64,000 nucleotides of DNA, from assembly GCA_016718345.1 (NCBI GenBank), contig JADKDN010000001.1:381001-445000 (forward strand), in the 5' to 3' direction. Source of the DNA: Flavobacterium sp. (GTDB lineage Bacteria > Bacteroidota > Bacteroidia > Flavobacteriales > Flavobacteriaceae). How positions within the stretch are numbered: the stretch's first letter is position 1; the number at the start of each line of letters is the position of its first letter. The notes under the pieces were generated by a model. That model was not told the DNA's origin. It saw nothing but the letters and a program-made list of their open reading frames with translations, and made no database searches. This document shows positions 39,069 through 48,453 of the stretch, piece after piece. The translations under genes were made by a program, and so were the position numbers.

Positions 39069-40135
39069 GAATAGCTCAAATTATTGATTCGTTAGACGTT
39101 GGAGGTGCTGAACAAATGGCGGTTAATTATGCAAATGCTTTGTCCAAAGAAATTAGTTTTTCGGGTATAGTTGTTACAAGAAGAGAAGGGAGTTTAAAAA
39201 GTAGAATAGTTGAGGGTGTTGAATATCTTTTTTTGAATAAGAAAAAAGTAATCGATTGGAATGCAGTTTTTAGATTGAAAGAATATTGTAAAAAAAATAA
39301 AGTGCAATTTCTTCAACCTCATAGTAGTTCTTATTTTTTAGCTTTTTTAGTTAAATTAATTTACCCAAGAATTCAAATCGTTTGGCACGATCATAATGGA
39401 TTAAGCGAATTTTTAAGTTCTCAAAAATGGATTCCATTAAAAGTGGCTTCATTTTTTTTTAAAGGTATTATTGTAGTGAATTATCAACTTAAAAATTGGG
39501 CAACAAAGGAGTTAAACTGTAAAGACGTAATTTATCTTCCTAATTTTACGCATCAACAAAATGAAAAACTATCTGAAACGGTATTAAAAGGAAACGAAGG
39601 GAAGCGGATACTTTGTTTAGCAAATTTAAGAGACCAAAAGAATCATTTTTTACTGATTCGAGTGGCTGAAAAATTATCAAAGAGTCATCCTGACTGGACT
39701 TTTCATTTGGTTGGGAAAGATTTTGAAGATGAATATTCTGAGAAGTTAAAAGCATTTATTTTATCAAATCAATTGGGAGAAAATGTTTTTTATATGGTAC
39801 TCGAAATGATGTTACATCAATTATTAATCAATCTGAGATTGCTATATTAACATCAAAATCAGAAGGTTTGCCAGTAGCATTGCTAGAATACGGGTTGAAT
39901 AAAAAACCAGTTGTTGTTACAAGTTGGTGAAATTCCATTGATAATTGAAAATGGTAAGAATGGTTATGTTGTACCTTCGGATAATGATGAGCAATTTTAT
40001 AGTTCACTTTTTGCATTAATAGAAAACTCCGATTTAAGAAGCAAATTTGGAGACTCTTTATATAAAACAATCATTGAGAACAACTCAGAAAAGGCAGTTA
40101 TTCAGGAGTATATAAGATGGGTAAAAGAATTATAG
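39065..40135 (+). CDS. GT4 glycosyltransferase, two frame breaks
   Basis: It opens with RIAQIIDSLDVGGAEQMAVN, the classic DxGGAE start of GT4 enzymes, followed by HDHNGLSEFLSSQKW and ILCLANLRDQKNHFLLIRVA. Breaks at T6 39786-39791 and TT near 39925 are each repaired by one T, giving LYGTRNDVTSIINQSEIA, ILTSKSEGLPVALLEYGL (EX7E) and SVGEIPLIIENGKNGYVV. Repaired length is about 358 residues, normal for the family. The O-antigen polymerase gene starts 2 bases after its stop. Confidence 0.87.
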
Positions 40136-40136
40136 A

Positions 40137-41486
40137 ATGAACGAATCAGATAAAAAATACTTGTTGTTAATTGGTCTTCACATAGCAATAGGCTTTGGAT
40201 TGTATTATATCCCATTATTTCCAAAAATTTATGGATTTGCGATTCTTATAGGAGGTATTTACTATGTGATTAATTCACAAAATAGAAATAACGAAGTTTT
40301 ATATGCATCTGCTTATATTGTGGGAAGTGAAGTTTTATTGCGAATGACAGGTGGTAATATCAATTATGAATTCTCAAAATATGGAGTGATAATTTTTATG
40401 CTGATTGGAATGTACTATAAAGGGATATCAAAACATGCAGCTGCCTATTGGATTTTTTCTCCTGCTTTTGTTACCAGGGTTTTTATAGCAACCTATTCAT
40501 TAAAGTATACTACTGATTTGCAAAATAAAATTTCATTCAATACATCTGGTCCATTTTGTCTCGGTATAACTTCGCTATATTGTTACACAAGGAAGGTTAC
40601 TTTCAAGCAATTAAATGAAATTCTATTGTTCATTGGATTACCTATAATAGCTAACATGATTTATCTTATTTTATATACTCCAAGTGTTAGAGATGTTATT
40701 ACTGGGACAAGTTCAAATTATGAAACATCGGGAGGTTTTGGTCCAAATCAAGTTGCTACAATCTTAGGTTTAGGGATGTTTGTATTTATTTCGAGGTTAA
40801 TTTATTATTCAAACTCCAAATTGCTTTTTATTGTAAATCTAATCATTGCTTTTAATATTAGTTATAGAGGGCTGGTTACTTTTTCAAGAGGAGGAATGAT
40901 GACGGGTTTTTTTATGGTTATTATTTTAGTTTTGATTACCTATTTTAAAATTAGTTCACGAGCAAAAATCAAAATGAGTTATTTAATGATTGCCGTGGTA
41001 ATAACTATGGTGTGAACTTGGATTTACAGTTCGAAGCAGACAGGTGGATTGATAGAAAAACGATATGCTAAGCAAGATGCTAGAGGAGGAGAAAAAGAGG
41101 ATCAGTTTACTGGAAGAGCAGAACTCGCAAAAGAAGAGATTGAAACTTTTCTCAAGAATCCCTTTTTTGGAGTTGGAGTTGGTAAAACAGCAGAGATAAG
41201 ACAACAAAGAATAGGAGAATTTGTGGCTTCTCACGATGAAATTACCAGAATGGCTTCAGAGCATGGTGCTTTGGGCGTTCTAGGATTATTCATTCTTTTT
41301 GCGACTCCATTATTTTTGTATTTGGATAATAATCATAATATTTATCTACTGAGTTTTATAGTTTTTTGGATATTAACTATTAATCATGCAGCCATGCGAA
41401 TTGCAGCACCTGCATTTGTATATGCATTATCACTTTTAAAAGTAGTAGTAATCAATGAAAAAGAGCCTGTTATACATAGGGAATAA
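40137..41486 (+). CDS. O-antigen polymerase/ligase (Wzy/WaaL-like), in-frame TGA
   Basis: A multi-pass membrane protein with about ten helices and a large periplasmic loop holding the Wzy_C signature. Key stretches are SYRGLVTFSRGGMMTGFFMV, FLKNPFFGVGVGKTAEIR and ASHDEITRMASEHGALGVLG, where the histidine and GVGVG are typical. The frame is not shifted, but TGA at 41013-41015 interrupts it; TGG (Trp) there would give MVWTWIYSSKQTGGLIEK, which matches family style. Repaired length is 449 residues. It could polymerise Wzx-flipped units or ligate the glycan to lipid A core. Those two roles are not separable by sequence reading alone. Confidence 0.83.
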
Positions 41487-42468
41487 ACTTTCGGGTCATA
41501 ATGCAACGGTTACTTCTATTGAAACCTTAGGATTGCTATTAGAAAAGGAAGGCTATACTGTATTTTATGCTTCTTCAATGAAGAATAAGATTCTCAGACT
41601 CTCAGAGATGATACTTCGAACCATACAGTATAGAAATAAAGTGGAGTATGTTTTAATTGATACATACAGCACCTATAATTTTTGGTATGCATTTATTGTC
41701 AGTCAATTGTGTAGGATATTTTCTTTAAAATATATTCCAAAACTTCACGGAGGAGATTTGCCAAATCGATTGGAAAAAAGCCCTATTTTAAGTAGGATGA
41801 TATTCAAACATGCTTACATCAATATTGCGCCTTCCGATTATCTTCTTGAAGCATTTAAAAATAGAGGTTATGCCCGTCTTATATGCATTCCCAATACCAT
41901 AGAAATTCAAAATTATTCATTTAAGAGTAGAAAAAAATGCAGGCCCAAATTGCTTTGGGTAAGATCTTTAAGTGATATTTATAATCCAGAAATGGCTTTG
42001 AAAGTATTTTTCAAAATAAAAAAAGATTTTCCAGATGCGAAGCTATGTATGGTCGGACCTGACAAAGACGGCAATAAAAGGAAATTGAAGCAGATGGCAA
42101 AAAAAATGGGATTGGATGTTGTGTTTACTGGAAAATTATCTAAAAGTAAATGGGTAAAACTTTCTGAACAATATGATATTTTTTTAAATACTACTCATTA
42201 TGATAATACTCCTATTAGTGTAATTGAGGCAATTGCTCTCGGATTACCAGTTATATCAACCAATGTTGGTGGTATACCTTATTTGTTGAAAGATAGAGAA
42301 ACGGCTTTGTTAGTTGATGACAATGATGTTGATGGAATGGTTGCTGGTATAAGAGAATTAATTTCAGATGAGAATTTAAAAGATAAGTTAGTCATGAATG
42401 CATTAAATTTGGTGCAGCAATTTGATTGGGATATAGTGAAAAATAAGTGGTTAAAAATTCTTGTTTAG
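41455..42468 (+). CDS. GT4 glycosyltransferase
   Basis: An intact 337-residue GT-B transferase that overlaps the end of the polymerase gene by 32 bases in another frame. It has LLYIGNKLSGHNATVTSIET at the N-terminus, IPKLHGGDLPNRLEKSP, APSDYLLEAFKNRG, and in the second half AKLCMVGPDKDGNKRKLKQ and the EX7E region NTTHYDNTPISVIEAIAL followed by GLPVISTNVGGIPYLL. It is the last sugar transferase before the initiating phosphoglycosyltransferase. Its donor is unknown. Confidence 0.88.
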   Translation: MKKSLLYIGNKLSGHNATVTSIETLGLLLEKEGYTVFYASSMKNKILRLSEMILRTIQYRNKVEYVLIDTYSTYNFWYAFIVSQLCRIFSLKYIPKLHGGDLPNRLEKSPILSRMIFKHAYINIAPSDYLLEAFKNRGYARLICIPNTIEIQNYSFKSRKKCRPKLLWVRSLSDIYNPEMALKVFFKIKKDFPDAKLCMVGPDKDGNKRKLKQMAKKMGLDVVFTGKLSKSKWVKLSEQYDIFLNTTHYDNTPISVIEAIALGLPVISTNVGGIPYLLKDRETALLVDDNDVDGMVAGIRELISDENLKDKLVMNALNLVQQFDWDIVKNKWLKILV

Positions 42469-42525
42469 AATAAATGCATTTTTAATTTCACTAAATTGCG
42501 CTTTCAAAAATGATTAAGTTTAAAA

Positions 42526-43926
42526 ATGATTGCCAACAAAAAAATACATTTTGAAATTTCTGAAAGAAAGATTCTATTAAGAATTTTCGATGTAGCATGG
42601 GTTTTAATAGCTTTATATGTTGTTGGGATTATTTTCAAGTTTAATTATTTCAATATTTCAGCCTCAAATTATTATTGGACTATTGTTTTAGGGTTTTACA
42701 TTATTATGTTTGGAACCGTTTTTGAAATGTATAATTTGCAAGTAGCAAGTAATCAATTTCAAATAATAAAAAGTATAGTTTTAACTTCTTCTACAACGGT
42801 TTTAATATACTTACTGACTCCAGTTTATACTCCAGTTTTACCTTCTAATAGGTTACAAATAGTCTTTTTTTACATAGCAATTTTTCTAGCATTATTTTTT
42901 TGGAGAATGTTTTATGTTAGATTCCTTGCTTCAAATCGATTTAGCAAAAAAGTAATATTGATTTGTGATAAAGATCAGTTAGAAGAATTGGTTTTGGGTT
43001 TAGAGAGTGTTGATCCACATTATAAAGTAATGGGCTACATTAATTCGGATAGTATTAATGACACTATTGAAAAAAGCAAAAATCATTTTGTAGAGAATAT
43101 TGACATCAATCAATTAGAGGATTTTGTGACAAAAAACTCTGTTTCAGAGGTCGTAATTGCTTCTCAAAAAACGGATGGAATTACTGTAAATCTATACAAT
43201 CAACTCATTCATTTGTTAGAAAGTGGTTTTGTTATTCGAGAATATACTCAGGTTTATGAAAATATTACACAGCGAATTCCTGTTCAATATGTAGCTCGAG
43301 ATTTTTATAGGTATTTCCCATTCAGTAGAAGCAATCAAAATCAACTCTATTTATTGGTTGTTAGAATAGTAGAGGTAATAATTTCTTTATTAGGTGTAAG
43401 TTTAGGAGTTCTTCTAAGTCCTTTTATTTTGATTGGAAATCTCATCGGAAATAAAGGAAAACTGTTTTATACTCAAGAGCGCGTTGGTAAAAACGGAAAA
43501 ATATTCAAGATATTGAAATTTAGAACCATGAAAACAAATGCAGAAACCAATGGAGCTGTTTTTGCAGCTATCAATGATTCCAGGGTTACAGCATTTGGTA
43601 AATTTTTAAGAAAGACCAGAATAGATGAATTTCCACAATTTATCAATATTTTGAAGGGAGATATGGGGGTAATAGGGCCTCGACCTGAACGTCCTGTATT
43701 TGTTAAAGAAATCGCTGAAGTAATGCCTTTTTATGAAACCAGACATGTTATAAAACCAGGATTAACAGGATGGGCACAAGTAAATTACTCTTATGGAGAA
43801 ACTATTAATGATAGTTTAATAAAATTGCAATACGATTTGTACTACATTAAACACAGAAGTATTTTCCTGGACATTAACATCATCTTCAAAACAATAAGTA
43901 CAGTCCTATTTTACAGAGGACAGTAA
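42526..43926 (+). CDS. WcaJ-type polyprenyl glycosylphosphotransferase (initiating enzyme)
   Basis: The enzyme starts glycan synthesis by moving a sugar-1-phosphate onto undecaprenyl phosphate. The N-terminal part has four membrane helices, then a CoA-binding-like cytoplasmic domain (KVILICDKDQLEELVLG). A fifth hydrophobic segment (VEVIISLLGVSLGVLLSP) precedes the catalytic bac_transf domain: KGKLFYTQERVGKNGKIF, KILKFRTMKTNAE, RKTRIDEFPQFINILKGD and MGVIGPRPERPVF, then KPGLTGWAQVNYSYGE. It is intact at 466 residues. Its stop overlaps the converging DUF4105 gene by 21 bases. With bacillosamine-type genes nearby, the first sugar could be a diNAcBac residue, which is inference. Confidence 0.93.
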   Translation: MIANKKIHFEISERKILLRIFDVAWVLIALYVVGIIFKFNYFNISASNYYWTIVLGFYIIMFGTVFEMYNLQVASNQFQIIKSIVLTSSTTVLIYLLTPVYTPVLPSNRLQIVFFYIAIFLALFFWRMFYVRFLASNRFSKKVILICDKDQLEELVLGLESVDPHYKVMGYINSDSINDTIEKSKNHFVENIDINQLEDFVTKNSVSEVVIASQKTDGITVNLYNQLIHLLESGFVIREYTQVYENITQRIPVQYVARDFYRYFPFSRSNQNQLYLLVVRIVEVIISLLGVSLGVLLSPFILIGNLIGNKGKLFYTQERVGKNGKIFKILKFRTMKTNAETNGAVFAAINDSRVTAFGKFLRKTRIDEFPQFINILKGDMGVIGPRPERPVFVKEIAEVMPFYETRHVIKPGLTGWAQVNYSYGETINDSLIKLQYDLYYIKHRSIFLDINIIFKTISTVLFYRGQ

Positions 43927-45033
43927 TTTTTCTTTTTTTACAATCAATCTAAGGAGTATTATCGCGTTGGTTACCACAATTGGTAAAACAATAAATAAAT
44001 GAACTTTGTTAATCATATATAAAACATATATCAATAATGAGAATAAGCATAGATATGCTGTTTTTTTTATCCATTCTAAATTGTTTTTTATTGTAAAATA
44101 GATAAGCAATAGATAGAGTGGATTGAAGAGAAAGATGTTATAATTCCATAATATTTCCTTGTGAAAAGAGTACAAACCAATTAATGAAAATAGAAGCCCA
44201 ATACTACCAATACTCCCAAAATAAATATATCGTGTAGTTTTAGTATTAAAAACAACAACAATCAATAAAATCCCTAAAAGGCAATAGATAGTATCCCAAA
44301 TTGGGGATTTATAATCTACAGCTGTAGCTTTAAAAAGTGTTTTTGATTCTTGAACCAAAGGTTTGTTTTTATATGAAATGGTTTTCAAATTCTCATACAA
44401 ATCAAAGGGTAGAAAAATTTTAGTTTCTTGTTCGTCTACTTTGGTTCCAAAAATAATATTGATTCCTAATTTTTGATAAAAATGATTTTTAGCATACGGA
44501 AACAAGACTTCACGGTATGTCGCATCTGTGATATTTTTCTTTTGAATAGGCTTGTTTTCAAGTACTTGATTAAGAATGTCAATTACTTTTGTGGTACAGT
44601 TTCTATCAATAAATTTATAAGTGTAAAATTTAGTTTCTGGATTGAGAGAAACATTCAGTTTTTCAAATAACTGCTGTTTTTCTTCGAGCGAAAGGTTTAA
44701 AATCTGTTCATAAATTGATCTGTTTTCCACTCTGTAATTGTACTCGAAATCATCATACGAATAAGCCGCTGCATAATATTGTAAATCTCCTTTTACAAAT
44801 TTTAAAATGAAATTTTTAGTTCTAAAATCGAACATTCCATAATTATAAATATAGTCAAAACCATTTAACGCGTCATGAATTCGCAATGCTGTATGTCCAT
44901 ATAATGAATGGGATTCATTGGCCGCTCCTACGGTTAAGATACTTACTCGAGTGTCTGGAGTTATGGGTGTGAGTTGGGAATAATTTTTCCAAGAAAAAAA
45001 AAGTATAAATAACAAAAGTATTTTTCGTGTCAT
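43906..45033 (-). CDS. DUF4105 / Lnb-type lipoprotein N-acyltransferase domain protein
   Basis: After a short signal sequence comes a periplasmic DUF4105 domain with VGAANESHSLYGHTALRIHD and, near residue 145, FIDRNCTTKVIDILNQV; the His and Cys are the likely catalytic pair of a papain-like fold. From about residue 240 there are about four membrane helices. DUF4105 proteins in Bacteroidota have been linked to N-acylation of lipoproteins (Lnb); I recall this from literature and cannot test it here. The gene is intact, 375 residues, and converges with the phosphoglycosyltransferase gene, overlapping its end. Confidence 0.85.
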   Translation of the reverse strand: MTRKILLLFILFFSWKNYSQLTPITPDTRVSILTVGAANESHSLYGHTALRIHDALNGFDYIYNYGMFDFRTKNFILKFVKGDLQYYAAAYSYDDFEYNYRVENRSIYEQILNLSLEEKQQLFEKLNVSLNPETKFYTYKFIDRNCTTKVIDILNQVLENKPIQKKNITDATYREVLFPYAKNHFYQKLGINIIFGTKVDEQETKIFLPFDLYENLKTISYKNKPLVQESKTLFKATAVDYKSPIWDTIYCLLGILLIVVVFNTKTTRYIYFGSIGSIGLLFSLIGLYSFHKEILWNYNIFLFNPLYLLLIYFTIKNNLEWIKKTAYLCLFSLLIYVLYMINKVHLFIVLPIVVTNAIILLRLIVKKEKLLSSVK

Positions 45034-45040
45034 TCTATTT

Positions 45041-46108
45041 CTATCTAAAAATTCCTAAATCCACCTTAACAGAAAAAACATTAGAATACAATGCCGCACT
45101 TTGATCTCCAATATCGGTCAACGCATAGTCGATTTGAATTCCTTTATATTTAAATCCCAATCCAACATTAGGCTGGAAACTTAATTTTTTAGAATCATCA
45201 AGTTGAACAGTGTTTTGAAAATTTCCAAATCCAGTTCTCAGAAAAACCAAATCCGTATAACCATATTCAAATCCTATGGCTGGAGCGATACTTACAAAAT
45301 CGCTTGCAATGATAGCATTGGTTTTATAAAACTCCATATTTAAATTTGCTGACGCAAGCAAGCTGGTATCATTGTGAAATTCAAATTTCTTAGACATTCC
45401 TAACTGCGCTTTGGGTAAGGTAATCTCGGTGCTTTCTGGTAAATCCTGATTTTGCCCTTCTACTGCATTCTGAATTTTAGCATACTCTTTTTCATCTATG
45501 CTCCAAACATTATAGGTTGTGGTAATATCTCGAAGCATTAATCCGAACTTCCAACTATTTTTCTCAAATTGAACTCCAGCATCAATTCCAAAGCCCCATG
45601 AATTAGCAAATTTTCCAATGATTCTTCGAATAATTTTGGCATTAACACCATATTGAAACCCTTCTAATTTTAATTTTCTAGCATATGAAAATGTAAAACC
45701 ATAATCGGCAGTAGAAAATTTACTGATTCTGTTGTAATCAATATTCCCTTGACTATCAATTAATTCTGTAGTATTTAAAATGTCATCAACACCAAAACGA
45801 ATCATAGATATTCCCCAAGCACTTTCCCCGTCAATTGAGGAAGCATAAGCAGCAAAATCATATTGCGCAATATTGGCAAAATAACTGGAATGCATGAGCG
45901 AAACCTGCTTGTCTTCAAGATGAATCAATCCCGCTGGATTCCAGTAGGTAGAATTAACATCGTTAGTGCTCGAAGTAACAGCATTAGCCATACCTAAAGC
46001 CGCGGCATCCACACCAATATTCATGAATTCATTAGAATATTTCCTAACGGTTTGGCTGCTAGCGATTGTGTAAACGAAAAAGATTGAAAGTATAAGCGTT
46101 TTTCTCAA
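45041..46108 (-). CDS. PorV/PorQ-family outer-membrane beta-barrel protein
   Basis: A signal peptide (KTLILSIFFVYTIASSQ) is followed by a FadL-like barrel with the family opening SNEFMNIGVDAAALGMANAV and STYWNPAGLIHLED, and the final strand NVFSVKVDLGIFR ends in an aromatic-basic pair. Length is 355 residues. Such proteins shuttle cargo in type IX secretion (PorV, PorQ) or are paralogues of unknown role (PorV2). Two T9SS cargo genes at 58421 and 62304 show the organism uses the pathway. It lies 7 bases upstream of the DUF4105 gene on the same strand. Confidence 0.85.
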   Translation of the reverse strand: MRKTLILSIFFVYTIASSQTVRKYSNEFMNIGVDAAALGMANAVTSSTNDVNSTYWNPAGLIHLEDKQVSLMHSSYFANIAQYDFAAYASSIDGESAWGISMIRFGVDDILNTTELIDSQGNIDYNRISKFSTADYGFTFSYARKLKLEGFQYGVNAKIIRRIIGKFANSWGFGIDAGVQFEKNSWKFGLMLRDITTTYNVWSIDEKEYAKIQNAVEGQNQDLPESTEITLPKAQLGMSKKFEFHNDTSLLASANLNMEFYKTNAIIASDFVSIAPAIGFEYGYTDLVFLRTGFGNFQNTVQLDDSKKLSFQPNVGLGFKYKGIQIDYALTDIGDQSAALYSNVFSVKVDLGIFR

Positions 46109-46301
46109 GGCTAATTTTTTTACTAAGCGTAATAGTAGATTTTATTTTTTGTCAAAAATATGTTTTTTTACTGAGCTTCATCGGTCATTGAATTAAATAA
46201 ATGAACTCGAAAAAGGATCCAGTAAAATATCAAATAAAACGTACTTCTCTTTAACTTATTGTGCTAAATTTGTAATCTTTGAATTAGTAAATCACCAGAA
46301 A

Positions 46302-47027
46302 ATGAATATCAAAGCACAAATTCCAAACACTATAACTCTTTTGAACCTTTTTTGCGGATGCATAGCTTTGGTTTTTACTTTTCATCGTCACTTTGAAATG
46401 GCTTTTGCTTTTGTTTGTTTGGGGATTTTTCTTGATTTTTTTGACGGTTTTTTTGCCAGATTGTTCAAGGTATCCAGTCCTTTGGGGCTGCAATTGGATT
46501 CTTTGGCAGACATGATTACCAGTGGAATTGTTCCAGGTTTGATTATGTATCAATTAATGGTTGATAATTCTACAACACCAGAAACAAGTTACACGCAAAT
46601 TTTCCCGTACTTAGGGTTTATAATAGCATTGGGCTCGTGCTATCGATTGGCTAATTTTAATATTGATACTCGACAATCAGATTCCTTTATTGGACTGCCA
46701 ACTCCCGCGAATTCTTTATTTATTTTGAGTTTGCCATTAGTGTTAAAGAATACAGATTCTTTATTTGTCATTGAAGCTTTGACAAATCAATGGATACTTT
46801 TAATTATTACACTATTCAGTGCTTATATTTTAAATGCAGAAATCCTTTTATTTTCTCTAAAAATTAAGAAATTCAATTTTATAGATAATAAGATACAGAT
46901 TGTGTTTCTATCACTTTCAGTATTATTGCTGATTTTCTTGCAATTACTAGCGGTTCCATTGGTAATTGTAACTTACGTTTTACTTTCAGTAGTCAATAAT
47001 ACGATTAACAAAAATGGGTCTGTTTAA
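46302..47027 (+). CDS. pssA: CDP-diacylglycerol-serine O-phosphatidyltransferase
   Basis: The enzyme makes phosphatidylserine, the precursor of phosphatidylethanolamine. The N-terminal KAQIPNTITLLNLFCGCIAL and the CDP-alcohol phosphotransferase motif FFDGFFARLF followed by LGLQLDSLAD (DGx2ARx8Gx3Dx3D) are complete. About seven membrane helices span the 241 residues. It is transcribed away from the PorV-like gene, across a 193-base gap. TAAATTTG at 46265-46272 could be its -7 element, although I see no -33 partner. Confidence 0.95.
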   Translation: MNIKAQIPNTITLLNLFCGCIALVFTFHRHFEMAFAFVCLGIFLDFFDGFFARLFKVSSPLGLQLDSLADMITSGIVPGLIMYQLMVDNSTTPETSYTQIFPYLGFIIALGSCYRLANFNIDTRQSDSFIGLPTPANSLFILSLPLVLKNTDSLFVIEALTNQWILLIITLFSAYILNAEILLFSLKIKKFNFIDNKIQIVFLSLSVLLLIFLQLLAVPLVIVTYVLLSVVNNTINKNGSV

Positions 47028-47035
47028 GAAGTTTT

Positions 47036-47263
47036 TTATTTGTTTGCAGTAATCTTGTACGTTATAAATCCAAAAAATAAAAGACAAATTAATAGAAATA
47101 GATATGATTTTGTATTTGCAAAATTGATGGTAATTCCGTAATTAGGATTTCTTTTTTCTATGAAAAGTCTTTTGTCATTTTTGTTGTAATAGAAAGTCCT
47201 CAATTTCCAATTGTTTGAATCTTTGTGCCATTTTTCTAAAGTTTCTTTGCTTGGTTTTTCCAT
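47036..47263 (-). CDS. Small DUF5808-like membrane protein
   Basis: A 75-residue protein with a soluble N-terminal part (HKDSNNWKLRTFYYNKNDKR then LFIEKRNPNYGITINFAN) and one C-terminal membrane helix (SYLFLLICLLFFGFITYKI). The W-x-YYNKxDxRLxVxKRxxxGxTxNFAN layout resembles DUF5808, a domain seen in Bacteroidota and Firmicutes membrane proteins, but I cannot confirm by search. It converges with pssA and lies 23 bases downstream of lptB on the same strand. The role is unknown. Confidence 0.65.
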   Translation of the reverse strand: MEKPSKETLEKWHKDSNNWKLRTFYYNKNDKRLFIEKRNPNYGITINFANTKSYLFLLICLLFFGFITYKITANK

Positions 47264-47286
47264 TGAGGGATAAGTTTAAATAAAAA

Positions 47287-48027
47287 CTAAAACTCCAACT
47301 TCTTCTTTCTCAATTCGAAATTCTGTCCTAAATATACTCTTCTCACCATTTCATCCACAACCAATTCTTCTGGAACACCAGCTTTTAGAATGCCACCTTC
47401 AAACATGAGATACGTTTTATCGGTAATGGCTAAGGTTTCTTGTACATTGTGGTCGGTAATAAGAATACCAATGTTTTTATTTTTTAATTGTGCTACAATG
47501 CGTTGAATATCTTCAACCGCTACAGGGTCTACACCAGCAAAAGGCTCGTCTAATAGAATAAACTTTGGATCGGTTGCTAAACATCGAGCAATTTCTGTAC
47601 GGCGACGTTCTCCACCAGAAAGCAAATCTCCGCGATTGGTTCGAATGTGCTGTAAACCAAATTCATCAATTAGCGATTCCATTTTGGCAATTTGTTCTGC
47701 TTTGGTGTGTTTGGTCAATTGCAAAACACTCAAAATATTATCTTCAATACTCAATTTTCTGAAAACCGATGCTTCTTGAGCTAGATAGCCAATTCCTTGT
47801 TGCGCTCTTTTGTACATAGGGAAATCAGTAATATTCATATCGTCTAGATAAATATTCCCTGCATTGGGTTTTACCAATCCTACAATCATATAAAAAGAAG
47901 TCGTTTTTCCGGCACCATTAGGCCCTAAAAGTCCAACAATTTCTCCTTGATTTACCTCTACCGAAATGCCTTTTACAACACTTCTGCCTTTATAGGTTTT
48001 GACTAAATTTTCTGCTCTTAAAATCAT
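47287..48027 (-). CDS. lptB: LPS export ABC transporter ATP-binding protein LptB
   Basis: The ATPase drives lipopolysaccharide transport from the inner membrane with LptFG. The 246 residues include Walker A LLGPNGAGKTTSFYMIVGL, the Q-loop GIGYLAQEASVFRKLSIEDN, signature LLSGGERRRTEIARCLA, Walker B FILLDEPFAGVDP and the switch ITDHNVQETLAI. The DEPFAGVDP form and the insertion DDMNITDFPMYKRAQ are diagnostic of LptB within branched-chain-like ATPases. It is intact and located near the KdsD-type isomerase of LPS synthesis. Confidence 0.95.
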   Translation of the reverse strand: MILRAENLVKTYKGRSVVKGISVEVNQGEIVGLLGPNGAGKTTSFYMIVGLVKPNAGNIYLDDMNITDFPMYKRAQQGIGYLAQEASVFRKLSIEDNILSVLQLTKHTKAEQIAKMESLIDEFGLQHIRTNRGDLLSGGERRRTEIARCLATDPKFILLDEPFAGVDPVAVEDIQRIVAQLKNKNIGILITDHNVQETLAITDKTYLMFEGGILKAGVPEELVVDEMVRRVYLGQNFELRKKKLEF

Positions 48028-48102
48028 ATTCAGATTAATAGATTATGGAATGTCAGCAAATAAACGAAATTACAAATGCACGACCAACAAATTAACAATT
48101 GC

Positions 48103-48453
48103 TTAATGATTTGGAGTTTCTAAGGCTTCCCAAAATTCATAAGCTCTTCGTAAATGTGGAATAACAATAGTTCCTCCTACAAGCGTGGCTATTCCCATAG
48201 CTTCCATCATTTCTTCTTTAGAAATTCCTTCCTTGTAACAGTTTTCTAAATGATATTTGACACAATCATCACAGCGTAAAACAGTAGATGCTACCAATCC
48301 TAATAGTTCTTTGGTTTTTACATCAAGCGCTCCTTCAGCATAAGCATTGGTATCAAGATTGAAAATTCGCTTTACAATTTTGTTATTGTCGGCCAATAAT
48401 TTGTCGTTCATTTTAGAACGATAATCATTGAATTCCTTTACTAAATCAGACAT
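48103..48453 (-). CDS. Carboxymuconolactone decarboxylase (AhpD-like) family protein
   Basis: A 116-residue all-helical protein with the AhpD-type redox motif CDDCVKYHLENCYKEG near residue 61 (CxxC then H). The rest (LLGLVASTVLRC, MMEAMGIATLVGGTIVIPHL) is typical of the CMD family, which often has thiol peroxidase-linked or unknown roles. It overlaps the tatC gene by 8 bases, so it is translated with it; the same pairing with tatC and kdsD-type genes is common in flavobacteria as far as I recall. Confidence 0.88.
   Translation of the reverse strand: MSDLVKEFNDYRSKMNDKLLADNNKIVKRIFNLDTNAYAEGALDVKTKELLGLVASTVLRCDDCVKYHLENCYKEGISKEEMMEAMGIATLVGGTIVIPHLRRAYEFWEALETPNH

Noticed and set aside
20000..42000. 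Programmed frameshifting or recoding to explain the many split genes
   Set aside because: The breaks are at different, ordinary homopolymers without a shared slippery heptamer or downstream structure, and they hit unrelated genes including recQ; sequencing error is simpler.
1..43926. A prophage, integrative element or defence island
   Set aside because: No integrase, phage structural, restriction, toxin-antitoxin or CRISPR genes are seen; the region is a polysaccharide locus.
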